DNA of 64,000 nt, taken from positions 930,001 to 994,000 of the forward strand of contig NZ_AKJN02000007.1 of NCBI RefSeq assembly GCF_000282315.2, written 5' to 3'. Positions 8,872-17,478 of the stretch are shown here, piece after piece (positions within the stretch are counted from its first letter, which is position 1; every line of letters begins with the position of its first letter). A program made the position numbers and the translations under genes. The notes beneath the pieces were generated by a model. The model was not told where the DNA came from and did no database searches. It worked only from the letters and a program-made list of their open reading frames with translations. Source of the DNA: Pseudomonas sp. GM41(2012). Its GTDB lineage: Bacteria > Pseudomonadota > Gammaproteobacteria > Pseudomonadales > Pseudomonadaceae.

Positions 8872-9036
8872 TCAGGCCGCCAGAAAGTAAGAAGCCTCCC
8901 AGCTATTAGACTGGAAGGCTTCGCGGCGGTAGCTGCCTTTGCCCTTGCCGGCTGGTTCCTGACGGCTACGGAACAGTGGCTGGGCAATGATGGATTTGGC
9001 CTTGTTGGGGCCATTTTTGGATGGCTTTTTGCTCAT
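8872..9036 (-). CDS. arfA: Alternative ribosome-rescue factor ArfA
   Basis: Small basic protein of 54 residues that enters stalled ribosomes and recruits RF2 to release peptides when tmRNA fails. It begins 'MSKKPSKNGPNKAKSIIA', carries the family block 'PLFRSRQEPAGKGKGSYRR', and ends 'NSWEASYFLAA'. AGAGATC precedes the ATG as a weak ribosome-binding site. The mRNA contains a strong hairpin inside codons 40-48 (see 8893-8920), the known ArfA device that yields non-stop mRNA and makes synthesis depend on loss of trans-translation. The gene is shorter than E. coli ArfA (72 residues). Confidence 0.9.
   Translation of the reverse strand: MSKKPSKNGPNKAKSIIAQPLFRSRQEPAGKGKGSYRREAFQSNSWEASYFLAA
8893..8920 (-). 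promoter_or_regulatory. arfA internal hairpin (terminator / RNase III site within the ORF)
   Basis: On the minus strand AGCCTTCCAG pairs with CTGGGAGGCT, ten pairs with one G-T wobble around an eight-base loop, and is followed by the T-rich TCTTACTTTC. It lies before the arfA stop codon. In E. coli arfA an equivalent structure causes premature termination or RNase III cleavage and makes the message non-stop; the same role is inferred here. Confidence 0.8.
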
Positions 9037-9148
9037 GATCAGATCTCTCGATTGAGTGGGTTTTGCGGGGGAAATAGTCTGCCGAAGTCGGGGTTCTGTC
9101 TATAGGACAAATGCAGGTTGTTTTTGTAGGAAGCAGGATCTTTTGATC

Positions 9149-10186
9149 TTATTCAGCGGGCAACGACAATCTTTGGCCAGCCATCAACAACGACAATCGA
9201 CTCAAACTCATCCACGGCGAACCGGCTGCCTGGCCTTTGATCTGTGCGTCGATGCGCTGAGCTTCCAGCAATAGCTGCGCCCAGCGTTGCGCCGAGTAGC
9301 GTTGCAAGGCTTTGCTCATCAATGGTTTACGTTTGTCCCAGACCGGCGGTCGGGCAGAGCTGAAGGCTTTGTCCAGTGGCACGCCCTGGCTGTACTGCAG
9401 CGACAGGTTGGCCAACAGACGCAGCTCCCGGGCCAGCGCCCAGAGAATCACCGGTGGTTCGACGCCTTCACCGCGCAGCCCTTCGAGCATGCGCAGGGCA
9501 TGAGCCGCTTCACCGTTGAGAATCGCGTCGGTCAGTCCAAAGACATCGAAGCGCGCACTGTCAGCGACGGCCGCTTGCACGGTTTCGACGGTGATCTGAC
9601 CGCCTTCGGCCATCAGTTTGAGCTTTTCGATTTCCTGGGCAGCCGCGAGCAGGTTGCCCTCGACCCGTGCGGCGATCAGTTCAACGGCGTCCTGGCTGGC
9701 GGAAAGCCCGGCCTGGGACAACCGTTGACGGATCCAGCTCGGCAACTGGTTGGCCTCTATCGGCCAGATTTGCACGAACTGGGTCTGCTGGCCTTCGACC
9801 AGCGCCTTGCCCCACTTGGTTTTCTGCGCACTGCCATCAAGTTTCGGCAGGCTGATCAGCAACACCGTGTCTTCGGCGGGCCGTGAGCAGTACTCGATAA
9901 ACGCGGCAGCGCCTTTGTCACCGGGTTTGCCGGACGGCAGACGCAGTTCCAGCAGGCGCTTTTCAGCAAACAGCGACATGCTCGCGCCGGCTTGCAGCAA
10001 CGTTCCCCAGTCGAAACTGGCGTCGGCGGCGAAGACCTGGCGCTCGTCGAATCCCTGTTGGCGGGCGGCGGCACGAATGGCGTCGGCGGCTTCCTGACAC
10101 AGCAGTGGGTCATCGCCACTGATGATGTAGACCGGCGCGAGGGCACCTTGCAGGTGTTTGGCGAGTTGGGCGGGGGCGAGTTTCAT
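9149..10186 (-). CDS. holA: DNA polymerase III delta subunit HolA
   Basis: Clamp-loader subunit that opens the beta sliding clamp. The protein is 345 residues, normal for the family, starting 'MKLAPAQLAKHLQG' with 'YIISGDDPLL' as the usual N-terminal RecA-like block. A GAGAGGGCG-type purine stretch does not sit upstream on the coding strand; the ATG at 10186 is chosen because it aligns with the family N-terminus. It lies downstream of lptE in the leuS-lptE-holA order common to gammaproteobacteria, separated from lptE by a short hairpin. Confidence 0.95.
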   Translation of the reverse strand: MKLAPAQLAKHLQGALAPVYIISGDDPLLCQEAADAIRAAARQQGFDERQVFAADASFDWGTLLQAGASMSLFAEKRLLELRLPSGKPGDKGAAAFIEYCSRPAEDTVLLISLPKLDGSAQKTKWGKALVEGQQTQFVQIWPIEANQLPSWIRQRLSQAGLSASQDAVELIAARVEGNLLAAAQEIEKLKLMAEGGQITVETVQAAVADSARFDVFGLTDAILNGEAAHALRMLEGLRGEGVEPPVILWALARELRLLANLSLQYSQGVPLDKAFSSARPPVWDKRKPLMSKALQRYSAQRWAQLLLEAQRIDAQIKGQAAGSPWMSLSRLSLLMAGQRLSLPAE

Positions 10187-10198
10187 AGGAGAGGGCGA

Positions 10199-10220
10199 AC
10201 GGGGCGCCTGAGCGCCCCGT
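10199..10220 (-). other. Short perfect hairpin between lptE and holA
   Basis: ACGGGGCGC and GCGCCCCGT pair over nine bases around a four-base loop. It sits between the lptE stop and the holA start and has no T-run, so it may tune transcript stability and not end transcription. Confidence 0.4.
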
Positions 10221-10225
10221 AAGTC

Positions 10226-10831
10226 TTACTGCTGCGGCAGTTCGATTGGCGACTGGCGCGGCGTTTGCGCTTCAGCCTTCTGCGCCGCTTCCAGTGCATC
10301 GGCTTCAGCCTTGGCTCTGGCTTCGGCGGTCTGTTGCAGCTGATCCAGCTGGGTCGGCGTGAGCTGTTGCAGGCGCAGCATCATCCGTTGAACCAGTTCA
10401 CGACGGGTTTCCTTGCGGGCGTCGTTGACTTCCTGGTCGGAACCCACCAGGTTGTTGCCGTCGTGTATGTAGACCTTCTGCACTTCGAGCTTGTCACTCA
10501 GCAGCGACAGGTTGCGCCCACCACGGATATCGTAGTTCAGCACCGTAGTCACCTGATACTCGCCAGTACGACCGGCACCTGCGTAGCTGAGGATGCGCTG
10601 GTTTTCCTGCTCATCGGTCAGCACCAGCTTGTAAGGTGCACCGCTGTAGACCTTGACGCCGCTGCTTTCCAGTACCTGACGCAGTTGAGTAACCGTTTCG
10701 CCGTAGGCGTTACGGGCACTCAGATCGAGTTCCTTGATCGTCAGTTCAGTGGTGCCGGTGCCGCGCAGCTGGAAACCGCAGGCGCTCAACAGGACCGCAA
10801 GGCCCATCACCAGCAAATTGCGTTTGATCAT
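10226..10831 (-). CDS. lptE: LPS-assembly lipoprotein LptE
   Basis: Outer-membrane lipoprotein that plugs the LptD barrel and helps insert lipopolysaccharide in the outer leaflet. Length is 201 residues. The signal peptide ends in the lipobox 'LSACGFQLRG', the typical LptE start of the mature protein. A glutamine/alanine-rich C-terminal extension (about residues 165-201) is common in Pseudomonas versions. It is directly downstream of leuS and upstream of holA, as in most gammaproteobacteria. Confidence 0.94.
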   Translation of the reverse strand: MIKRNLLVMGLAVLLSACGFQLRGTGTTELTIKELDLSARNAYGETVTQLRQVLESSGVKVYSGAPYKLVLTDEQENQRILSYAGAGRTGEYQVTTVLNYDIRGGRNLSLLSDKLEVQKVYIHDGNNLVGSDQEVNDARKETRRELVQRMMLRLQQLTPTQLDQLQQTAEARAKAEADALEAAQKAEAQTPRQSPIELPQQ

Positions 10832-10888
10832 CTTGTTGCTCCCCTTGAAACCATGTGGGCCGATCTTGCGGCCCGAAAGGTTTTACTC

Positions 10889-10911
10889 GGCGCCAGGCAT
10901 GACCTGGCGCC
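10889..10911 (-). other. Hairpin between leuS and lptE
   Basis: GGCGCCAGG pairs with CCTGGCGCC over nine bases with a five-base loop directly after the leuS stop. No T-run follows on the coding strand, so read-through into lptE is expected. Confidence 0.35.
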
Positions 10912-10919
10912 TGATCCAA

Positions 10920-13526
10920 TTAGCTGGCGACGATATTGACCAGTTTCCCGGGCACTACGATCACTTTACGAATGGTCAGACCGTCAACAAAGCGCAGCAC
11001 GTTCTCGTTGGCCCGTGCGGCGGCTTCGACTTCTTCGCGGCTGGCGCTGGCGGGCATTTCGATGTGGCCGCGCAGCTTGCCGTTGACCTGGATGACCAGT
11101 TGCAGGCTGTCCTGCACCAACGCGCTTTCGTCCAGCACCGGCCAAGCGGCGTCGATCACCGGGTCAGCGTGACCCAGTTGATTCCACAGCTCGTGGCTGA
11201 TGTGTGGCGTGATCGGAGCCAGCAGCAGAGTGACGGCTTCCAGACCTTCGTGAACCAGCGCGCGATCCTGTTCGGTGCCTTGCGGGGCTTTTTCCAGCAC
11301 GTTCATCAGCGTCATCACCTGAGCGATGGCGGTGTTGAATTTGTGGTTCTGGCCGACGTCGTGGCTGGCCTGCTTGATCGCCTGGTGGATCGAGCGACGA
11401 ATGACTTTCTGCTCCTCATTCAGGCTGGCGACGTCCAGTTTGCCCGGCAGGCCCTGAGTGACATGGGCTTGAGCCAGGCGCCAGACACGCTTGAGGAAGC
11501 GGTGCGAACCTTCTACTCCGGAGTCGGACCATTCCGCGCTCATGTCGGGTGGCGAGGCGAACATCATGAACAGGCGGCAGGTGTCTGCGCCGAACTGGTC
11601 GATCATCGACTGTGGGTCGACGCCGTTGTTCTTCGACTTGGCCATCTTCTCGGTGCCGCCGATTTCCACCGGCAGGCCGTCTGCGATCAGCTTGGCGCTA
11701 ATGACTTTGGCTTTGCTGTCGCGTTCGAGTTCGACGTCCGCCGGGTTGAACCAGGTGTAAGCACCGTTGGCTTCGCGACGATAGTAAGTCTCGGCGATCA
11801 CCATGCCCTGGGTCAGCAGGTTCTTGAACGGCTCGTTGGAACTCACCAGGCCTTCGTCGCGCATCAGCTTGTGGAAGAAGCGCGCGTAGAGCAGGTGAAG
11901 AATCGCGTGTTCGATACCGCCGATGTACTGATCAACCGGCAACCAATGGTCGGCCGCCGATTTTTCCACCAGACCGCCTTCATAGTGCGGGGAGGCGTAA
12001 CGGGCGTAGTACCACGAGGACTCGACGAAGGTGTCCATGGTGTCGGTTTCACGCTTGGCCGGTGCGCCGCATTTCGGGCAGCTGCACTCGTAGAACTCGG
12101 GCATGCGCGCCAATGGCGAACCAGCGCCGTCCGGTACGACGTCTTCCGGCAGCACGACTGGCAACTGATCTTCCGGGACCGGCACATCACCGCAGGTATT
12201 GCAGTGGATGATCGGGATCGGGCAGCCCCAGTAGCGCTGACGGCTGATGCCCCAGTCGCGCAGGCGGAACTGGGTACGCGAGGCGCCGAGGTTCTTCTTG
12301 ATCAGCGCGACTTCGATGGCATCGAAAGCGCCCGCGAAGTCGAGGCCGTCAAACTCGCCGGAATTGATCAACGTGCCGTATTCGTTGTAAGCGGCCTGCC
12401 ACGGCGTCGGCGTTTCCTCGCCGGCGCTGGTGCGCACGACAGGTTTGACCGGCAGGTTGTATTTGGTGGCGAACTCGAAATCACGTTCGTCGTGCGCCGG
12501 AACGGCCATTACTGCGCCATCGCCGTAGTGCATCAGCACGTAGTTGGCGACCCACACCGGGAGCTTCTCACCGGTCAGTGGATGCTCGACGAACAGCGAA
12601 GTGCGCAGGCCTTTTTTCTCTTGAGTGGCGACGTCGGCTTCGGCGACGCTGCCGCCCTTGCATTCAGCGATGAACGCTTGCAGCTCAGGGTTGTTCTGCG
12701 CGGCCAGGGTCGCCAGGTGGTGTTCGGCGGCTACGGCAACGTAGGTCGCGCCCATCAAGGTGTCCGGACGGGTAGTGAACACTTTCAGGACACCGGCTTC
12801 GCCGATGGAAGCGACGTCGTACGGGAACTGCACTTCCATGCCGCGGGATTTGCCGATCCAGTTGCGCTGCATGGTCTTGACCTGTTCAGGCCAGCCAGTC
12901 AGCTCGTCGAGGCTCTCCAGCAGCTCATCCGCGTAAGCGGTGATCTTGAAGTAGTACATCGGGATTTCGCGCTTTTCGATCAGCGCGCCGGAACGCCAGC
13001 CGCGACCGTCGATCACCTGTTCGTTGGCCAGAACGGTCTGATCAACCGGGTCCCAGTTCACGGTGCCACTTTTTTTGTAAATCACGCCTTTTTCGAACAG
13101 GCGAGTGAACAGCCATTGTTCCCAGCGGTAGTAATCAGGCTTGCAGGTGGTGACTTCGCGGGACCAGTCCACCGCGAGGCCTAGGCTGCGCAGCTGGTTT
13201 TTCATGTAGGCGATGTTTTCGTAGGTCCACTTGGCGGGCGCTACGTTGTTCTTCATCGCGGCGTTTTCCGCCGGCATGCCGAAGGCGTCCCAACCCATGG
13301 GTTGCAGGACGTTCTTGCCTTGCATGCGCTGGTAGCGGGAGATCACGTCGCCGATGGTGTAGTTGCGCACGTGCCCCATGTGTAGCTTGCCGCTGGGGTA
13401 AGGGAACATCGACAGGCAGTAGAAAGTCTCCTTGCCTGGCTGTTCACTGACTTCAAAGGACTTTTGCTCGTCCCAGAAGGACTGGGCGGCGGCTTCGATT
13501 TCACGGGGCTGATATTGTTCGTGCAT
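10920..13526 (-). CDS. leuS: Leucyl-tRNA synthetase
   Basis: Class-I aminoacyl-tRNA synthetase that charges tRNA-Leu in the cytoplasm. The protein is 868 residues from the ATG at 13526 ('MHEQYQPREIEAAAQ'), matching the usual length; the frame stays open 42 nt further upstream. The HIGH motif appears as 'PSGKLHMGHVRNY', the KMSKS loop as 'EKMAKSKNNGVDP', the zinc-ribbon cysteines as 'CPKCGAP', and the CP1 editing domain lies between. The antisense strand is open for more than 800 codons, a codon-bias shadow. It heads the leuS-lptE-holA operon. Confidence 0.97.
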   Translation of the reverse strand: MHEQYQPREIEAAAQSFWDEQKSFEVSEQPGKETFYCLSMFPYPSGKLHMGHVRNYTIGDVISRYQRMQGKNVLQPMGWDAFGMPAENAAMKNNVAPAKWTYENIAYMKNQLRSLGLAVDWSREVTTCKPDYYRWEQWLFTRLFEKGVIYKKSGTVNWDPVDQTVLANEQVIDGRGWRSGALIEKREIPMYYFKITAYADELLESLDELTGWPEQVKTMQRNWIGKSRGMEVQFPYDVASIGEAGVLKVFTTRPDTLMGATYVAVAAEHHLATLAAQNNPELQAFIAECKGGSVAEADVATQEKKGLRTSLFVEHPLTGEKLPVWVANYVLMHYGDGAVMAVPAHDERDFEFATKYNLPVKPVVRTSAGEETPTPWQAAYNEYGTLINSGEFDGLDFAGAFDAIEVALIKKNLGASRTQFRLRDWGISRQRYWGCPIPIIHCNTCGDVPVPEDQLPVVLPEDVVPDGAGSPLARMPEFYECSCPKCGAPAKRETDTMDTFVESSWYYARYASPHYEGGLVEKSAADHWLPVDQYIGGIEHAILHLLYARFFHKLMRDEGLVSSNEPFKNLLTQGMVIAETYYRREANGAYTWFNPADVELERDSKAKVISAKLIADGLPVEIGGTEKMAKSKNNGVDPQSMIDQFGADTCRLFMMFASPPDMSAEWSDSGVEGSHRFLKRVWRLAQAHVTQGLPGKLDVASLNEEQKVIRRSIHQAIKQASHDVGQNHKFNTAIAQVMTLMNVLEKAPQGTEQDRALVHEGLEAVTLLLAPITPHISHELWNQLGHADPVIDAAWPVLDESALVQDSLQLVIQVNGKLRGHIEMPASASREEVEAAARANENVLRFVDGLTIRKVIVVPGKLVNIVAS

Positions 13527-13805
13527 GGCTACTTTTGAACTGAATAGGGGTGGCCTAATCCTCTTCAATGCAACGCTGGACGGTGATCACGCCAAATCGG
13601 CGTTTCGGTGCCCAGACGAGCTGGAAGTGGAGTTACAGGAAGCGCCGTAGCATACATGACCGCACTCTACCGAGGGAAACCCTGATTACTGCTGCGGGTC
13701 GCCCAAAAACCGCTGCGAGGGCCGTTGGTCGCAGCACTCAGCCGGTTTGTTCATGGAAGCTAAGCTCTAAATGGGGAGTGAGTCTTATCTTCAATGAGGT
13801 GATGG

Positions 13806-14126
13806 ATGGTTGAGTCACGGCAAAAAGTTACAAAACCGGAGCTGTACGAAAGACTGATCGATCGTCTGGGAATTGCCCTGGACGCGGCAAAAACCGCTGG
13901 CCGGTTACGCGATGAGCGTCCGCTGGAACTGGAATTGCGTGGCTTGAGCCCCGCAGAGTTTGCACTGGTCAAGGCGTATCTCGATCGCAGTGAACGTGAG
14001 ACACACGGATGCTTGTCAGAAGCAGTGAAGCAACTCGACGCACCACGTTCGGCCAAGATCATCTGGCTCAAGGACAAGGTTCCCGGCAGGGACGCTGTAA
14101 AGGTCCGGTCTTTGCAATTCAAGTAA
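13806..14126 (+). CDS. Conserved small hypothetical protein
   Basis: Protein of 106 residues that I do not recognise as a named family. It starts at an ATG with a good GAGGTG ribosome-binding site six to ten bases upstream. It is charged, probably alpha-helical, without signal peptide or membrane segment; notable stretches are 'LELRGLSPAEFALVKAYLDR' and a basic C-terminus 'DAVKVRSLQFK'. It lies divergently from leuS, in the place where PAO1 also has a small hypothetical gene, which argues that it is real. Function unknown; nothing in the sequence indicates an enzyme. Confidence 0.7.
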   Translation: MVESRQKVTKPELYERLIDRLGIALDAAKTAGRLRDERPLELELRGLSPAEFALVKAYLDRSERETHGCLSEAVKQLDAPRSAKIIWLKDKVPGRDAVKVRSLQFK

Positions 14127-14234
14127 GGACACTGGAAGCAATGTCTGATGTATTTGTGAAGCATATTCCTTCCGTATTTGTTGTCGCGTTGCGTCAACCC
14201 ACTTAGGCTTCGGGCATCTTTTTGGAGATGCTCG

Positions 14235-14996
14235 ATGCCTTTTCGATATTTCGTTAAACAACTCCTGTTGCCGCCCGGCATTCTTTTGCTGCTGTTGGTG
14301 CTTGCCTGGTGGTTGCGCCGCTCAAGACCGCGCCTTGCCGGGTTGTGCTTTGCACTGGGCGTGGGCGGCTTCTGGCTGATGAGCTTGCCGGTGGTGGTGC
14401 AGTGGGGCGCCAAGGCGCTGGAGCGTGAAGCACCGCTGGCTCGTGATGAATGGGCGACATTGGCGCAGCGTGCCGACGCGATTGTAGTGCTGGGCGCGGG
14501 GCGTGAACGTGGCGATCTGGCCTGGGACAGCGACCAGCCGACGGGTGTGGCGCTGCAGCGCGAGCGGTATACGGCGCGGCTGGCCAAGGCCTCGGGCTTG
14601 CCGGTCCTGACCAGTGGCGGCCTGCATTACGACACGCCACCGACTGAAGCCAGGTTGATGGCCGACTCGTTGCAAGATGATTTCGGCGTCCCCGTGCGTT
14701 GGCAGGAAGGGCGCAGCCGCACGACCTGGGAGAACGCGCAGTTCAGCGCCGAGGTGTTGTTGCCGCAAGGGATCAAACGCGTGGTGATCGTGACTCAGGC
14801 CTGGCACATGCCGCGAGCCGTCTGGAGTTTCAAAAAAGCAGGTTTTGAAGTGGTGCCAGCGCCGATGGGGTTTTTAGGCGTGGACAACGCCCGGCCGCTG
14901 GGCGGCTGGATGCCGGAATTCAAGTCGATCTGGCAGAGTGGGCAGTTGTTGAATGAGGCAGTGGGGCAGATCGGGTATTCGTTGTTTTACCGCTGA
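14235..14996 (+). CDS. YdcF/ElyC/SanA family envelope protein (DUF218)
   Basis: Protein of 253 residues from ATG 14235, which has GGAG seven bases upstream; an in-frame start at 14178 would add an implausible N-terminus. Two hydrophobic helices open the protein ('LLLPPGILLLLLVLAWWL' and a second around residue 40), then the DUF218 domain: 'DAIVVLGAGRERGD', 'ERYTARLAKASGLPVLTSGG', and 'VVIVTQAWHMPRA'. Family members such as ElyC act in peptidoglycan or undecaprenyl-carrier metabolism at the inner membrane; the specific role here is inferred. It is followed by a long REPIN that separates it from lnt. Confidence 0.85.
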   Translation: MPFRYFVKQLLLPPGILLLLLVLAWWLRRSRPRLAGLCFALGVGGFWLMSLPVVVQWGAKALEREAPLARDEWATLAQRADAIVVLGAGRERGDLAWDSDQPTGVALQRERYTARLAKASGLPVLTSGGLHYDTPPTEARLMADSLQDDFGVPVRWQEGRSRTTWENAQFSAEVLLPQGIKRVVIVTQAWHMPRAVWSFKKAGFEVVPAPMGFLGVDNARPLGGWMPEFKSIWQSGQLLNEAVGQIGYSLFYR

Positions 14997-15005
14997 AGAT
15001 CAAAG

Positions 15006-15088
15006 GATCGCAGCCTCGTTTCACTCGACAGCTCCTACAGGGGATTGCGTACTCTGTAGGAGCTGTCGAGTGAAACGAGGCTGCGATC
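15006..15088. repeat. Inverted repeat with 35-bp perfect arms (REPIN-like, atypical)
   Basis: Arms 15006-15040 and 15054-15088 are perfectly complementary around a 13-base loop. The arm shares GGAGCTGTCGAGTGAAACGA, not the TGGCTTGCCCGCGAT core of the other REPs here, so it belongs to a different class. It lies between convergent genes and is followed on the plus strand by a T-run, so it can also terminate transcription. Confidence 0.85.
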
Positions 15089-15101
15089 TTTTTACTAATA
15101 C

Positions 15102-16625
15102 CTAAACGGTCTTGGCCATTCGGCTAGCCACTAGCGCCCAGCCAAACAACAGCACGCAAACAATGATCAGCGGCCATGAACGCCATTCCAGATAAGGCGT
15201 CAGGTTGTGCATGGGCACCACTTCACCGTACAAAATGCCACGCTCGAACTGAGGGATCTGCACGGTAATCTGACCGAACGGGTTGATCAAGCCGGTCACG
15301 CCATTGTTGGTGGCGCGGATCATCCAGCGACCAGCCTCCAGCGCGCGCATCTGCGCCATCTGTAAATGTTGCAGCGGGCCGATAGACGTGCCGAACCAGG
15401 TGTCATTACTGATGGTCAGCAGCAGTTCGCTACGCGCCGCAAGGCTGGCGGCGAATTCCGGGTAAACCACTTCGTAGCAGATGAACGGCGCAATCTGATA
15501 GCCCTTGGCTTGCAGCATCGGCTGATCGGCGGGACCGCGGGCAAAGTCCGACATCGGCAGGTCGAAGAAGGCGATCAGCCCGCGCAGCACTTCCTGCAAC
15601 GGAACATATTCGCCAAACGGCACCAGCTTCTGTTTGAGGTAGGTGCCATCGCCTTCGCCCACGACAGTGATGCCGTTGTAGAAATGCTTCTGGTGATGGA
15701 CTTCCTCGCGAATCGGTACACCGGTAATCAGTGCGGACTTACGCTCTGCTGCGAAGCTTCCCATCATGTTCAGGTAGCCCTCGGCGGACTCCTTGAGCAC
15801 AGGGATGGCCGTTTCCGGCCAGATCAGCAAGTCGACCCGTTTCGAACTGAAGCTCATGTCGCGGTACAGCGCCAACTGCGCGTTGAGCTGCGCCGGGTCC
15901 CACTTCATGCTCTGTTCGATGTTGCCCTGAATCGCCGCGACACTCAGCGGAGCTCCCGCCGGGGTTGTCCAGGCGTGTTCCTTGAGCGCCATGCCGGCCA
16001 CCCAAGGGCCGACCAGCAGCAACACACCCGCGGCGATGAAACCTTTGCGGCCGGTGCGCATTAGACGCAAAGCGTTATAGATCAGCGCTGCCGTCAGGGC
16101 CAGGGTGAAGGAAATCAGCCACATCCCGCCGAGCGGTGCGAGCCCGGCCAACGGGCCGTCGAGCTGACTGTAGCCGGAATAAAGCCAGGGGAAACCCGTC
16201 AGGAACCAGCCACGAAAGGCTTCCTGACCGACCCACAACGCCGCAAACGCCAGGGCGTCGGCCAGCGGCGCTTCGTTACGGCGCAGCCAGCGCGCCCAGA
16301 TCCAGGCGGGCAGGGCGAAGAACCAGGCAATCGCCGCCGTGAAGATCAGCATCAGGAAACCGGCCAGCAGCACCGAAGCGCCGCCGAAGTGGTGGATGCT
16401 GTAGTAGATCCAACTGGTGCCGGCGCCAAACAGGCCGAAACCGAAACACCAGCCACGGCCCAGGGCCTGACGTGGGTTCAGCTCGCGTAAGCCGGCATAG
16501 AAGAAACCGACCGCCAGCAACGCCAGCGGCCAGATATCGAACGGCGCCAGGGCCAGGGTGGTGAGTGCACCGGCCGCCACGGCCAGCAGGTTACCGGGCC
16601 AGCCGGGGCGGGTTACGCGGAGCAT
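15102..16625 (-). CDS. lnt: Apolipoprotein N-acyltransferase Lnt
   Basis: Inner-membrane enzyme that adds the third acyl chain to bacterial lipoproteins. The protein is 507 residues: about six membrane helices (residues 10-215) followed by a periplasmic carbon-nitrogen-hydrolase domain and a last membrane helix near 480. The triad is present: E271 in 'WPETAIPV', lysine in 'KLVPFGEYVPL' and C383 in 'FICYEVVYPE'. It starts eight bases after the corC stop, in the phoH-ybeY-corC-lnt operon conserved in gammaproteobacteria. Confidence 0.96.
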   Translation of the reverse strand: MLRVTRPGWPGNLLAVAAGALTTLALAPFDIWPLALLAVGFFYAGLRELNPRQALGRGWCFGFGLFGAGTSWIYYSIHHFGGASVLLAGFLMLIFTAAIAWFFALPAWIWARWLRRNEAPLADALAFAALWVGQEAFRGWFLTGFPWLYSGYSQLDGPLAGLAPLGGMWLISFTLALTAALIYNALRLMRTGRKGFIAAGVLLLVGPWVAGMALKEHAWTTPAGAPLSVAAIQGNIEQSMKWDPAQLNAQLALYRDMSFSSKRVDLLIWPETAIPVLKESAEGYLNMMGSFAAERKSALITGVPIREEVHHQKHFYNGITVVGEGDGTYLKQKLVPFGEYVPLQEVLRGLIAFFDLPMSDFARGPADQPMLQAKGYQIAPFICYEVVYPEFAASLAARSELLLTISNDTWFGTSIGPLQHLQMAQMRALEAGRWMIRATNNGVTGLINPFGQITVQIPQFERGILYGEVVPMHNLTPYLEWRSWPLIIVCVLLFGWALVASRMAKTV

Positions 16626-16633
16626 GTCAATCC

Positions 16634-17473
16634 TTAACGGGCAATGGGCGTCAGGCGAAGCAAGTGAATCCGACGGCTGTCGGCGTTCAGGATGCGGAAG
16701 CGATAAGGACCGATTTCAGTGATTTCGTTGCGTTTTGGCAAGTGCCCGAACGCGCTCATCACCAGACCGCCGACAGTGTCGAATTCGTCATCGGAGAATT
16801 GGCTGTCGAAGAATTCGTTGAAGTTCTCGATCGGCGTCAGGGCCTTGATCAGGAAATCACCGCTGGGCAGCGGCTTGATGTAGCTGTCTTCTTCGACGTC
16901 ATGCTCGTCTTCGATGTCGCCGACAATCTGTTCCAGCACGTCTTCGATGGTCACCAGGCCCGCCACACCGCCGTATTCGTCGATGACGATGGCCATGTGG
17001 TTGTGGTTGGCGCGGAACTCGCGCAGCAGCACATTCAGGCGCTTGGACTCGGGCACGAAAGTGGCCGGGCGCAGCAAGTCCTTGATGTTGAAGCTGTCGC
17101 CGTTCTCCTTGAGGATCAACGGCAGCAAGTCCTTGGCCAGCAACACGCCCATCACGTCATCGTGGCTTTCGCCGATCACCGGGTAGCGGGAGTGGGCCGA
17201 GTCGACCACGGCAGGCAGGAACTCGCGGGGTGTCTGGGTCGCCTTGATGCTGATCATCTGCGAGCGCGGGACCATGATGTCCCGTACTTGCAGGTCAGCA
17301 ACCTGGATGGCGCCTTCGACGATGGCCAGCGCTTCGCTGTCCAGCAACTTGTTTTGGTGTGCGTCGCGCAGCAGCTCCAGCAGCTCCTGGCGGTTCTTCG
17401 GCTCGTGGGCAAAAGCCTGGGTGAGCTTACCCAGCCATGACTTTTGCCCGTTGCTCGATCGATCTTCGCTCAT
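16634..17473 (-). CDS. corC: CBS-domain protein CorC/YbeX
   Basis: Soluble member of the HlyC/CorC family, 279 residues. Two CBS domains span about residues 65-190 ('VRDIMVPRSQM', 'LLAKDLLPLI', 'GLVTIEDVLEQIVGDIEDEHD') and a C-terminal CorC_HlyC transporter-associated domain follows. It lacks the DUF21 membrane domain of the larger paralogues. E. coli CorC has been linked to magnesium and cobalt efflux, and YbeX more recently to ribosome assembly and heat stress; the phoH-ybeY neighbours favour the latter. It is followed closely by lnt. Confidence 0.93.
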   Translation of the reverse strand: MSEDRSSNGQKSWLGKLTQAFAHEPKNRQELLELLRDAHQNKLLDSEALAIVEGAIQVADLQVRDIMVPRSQMISIKATQTPREFLPAVVDSAHSRYPVIGESHDDVMGVLLAKDLLPLILKENGDSFNIKDLLRPATFVPESKRLNVLLREFRANHNHMAIVIDEYGGVAGLVTIEDVLEQIVGDIEDEHDVEEDSYIKPLPSGDFLIKALTPIENFNEFFDSQFSDDEFDTVGGLVMSAFGHLPKRNEITEIGPYRFRILNADSRRIHLLRLTPIAR

Positions 17474-17478
17474 AGCGA

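Noticed and set aside
10734..13184. 816-codon open frame antisense to leuS
   Set aside because: It mirrors leuS codon positions in a GC-rich gene, has no recognisable domain, and leuS is complete and certain.
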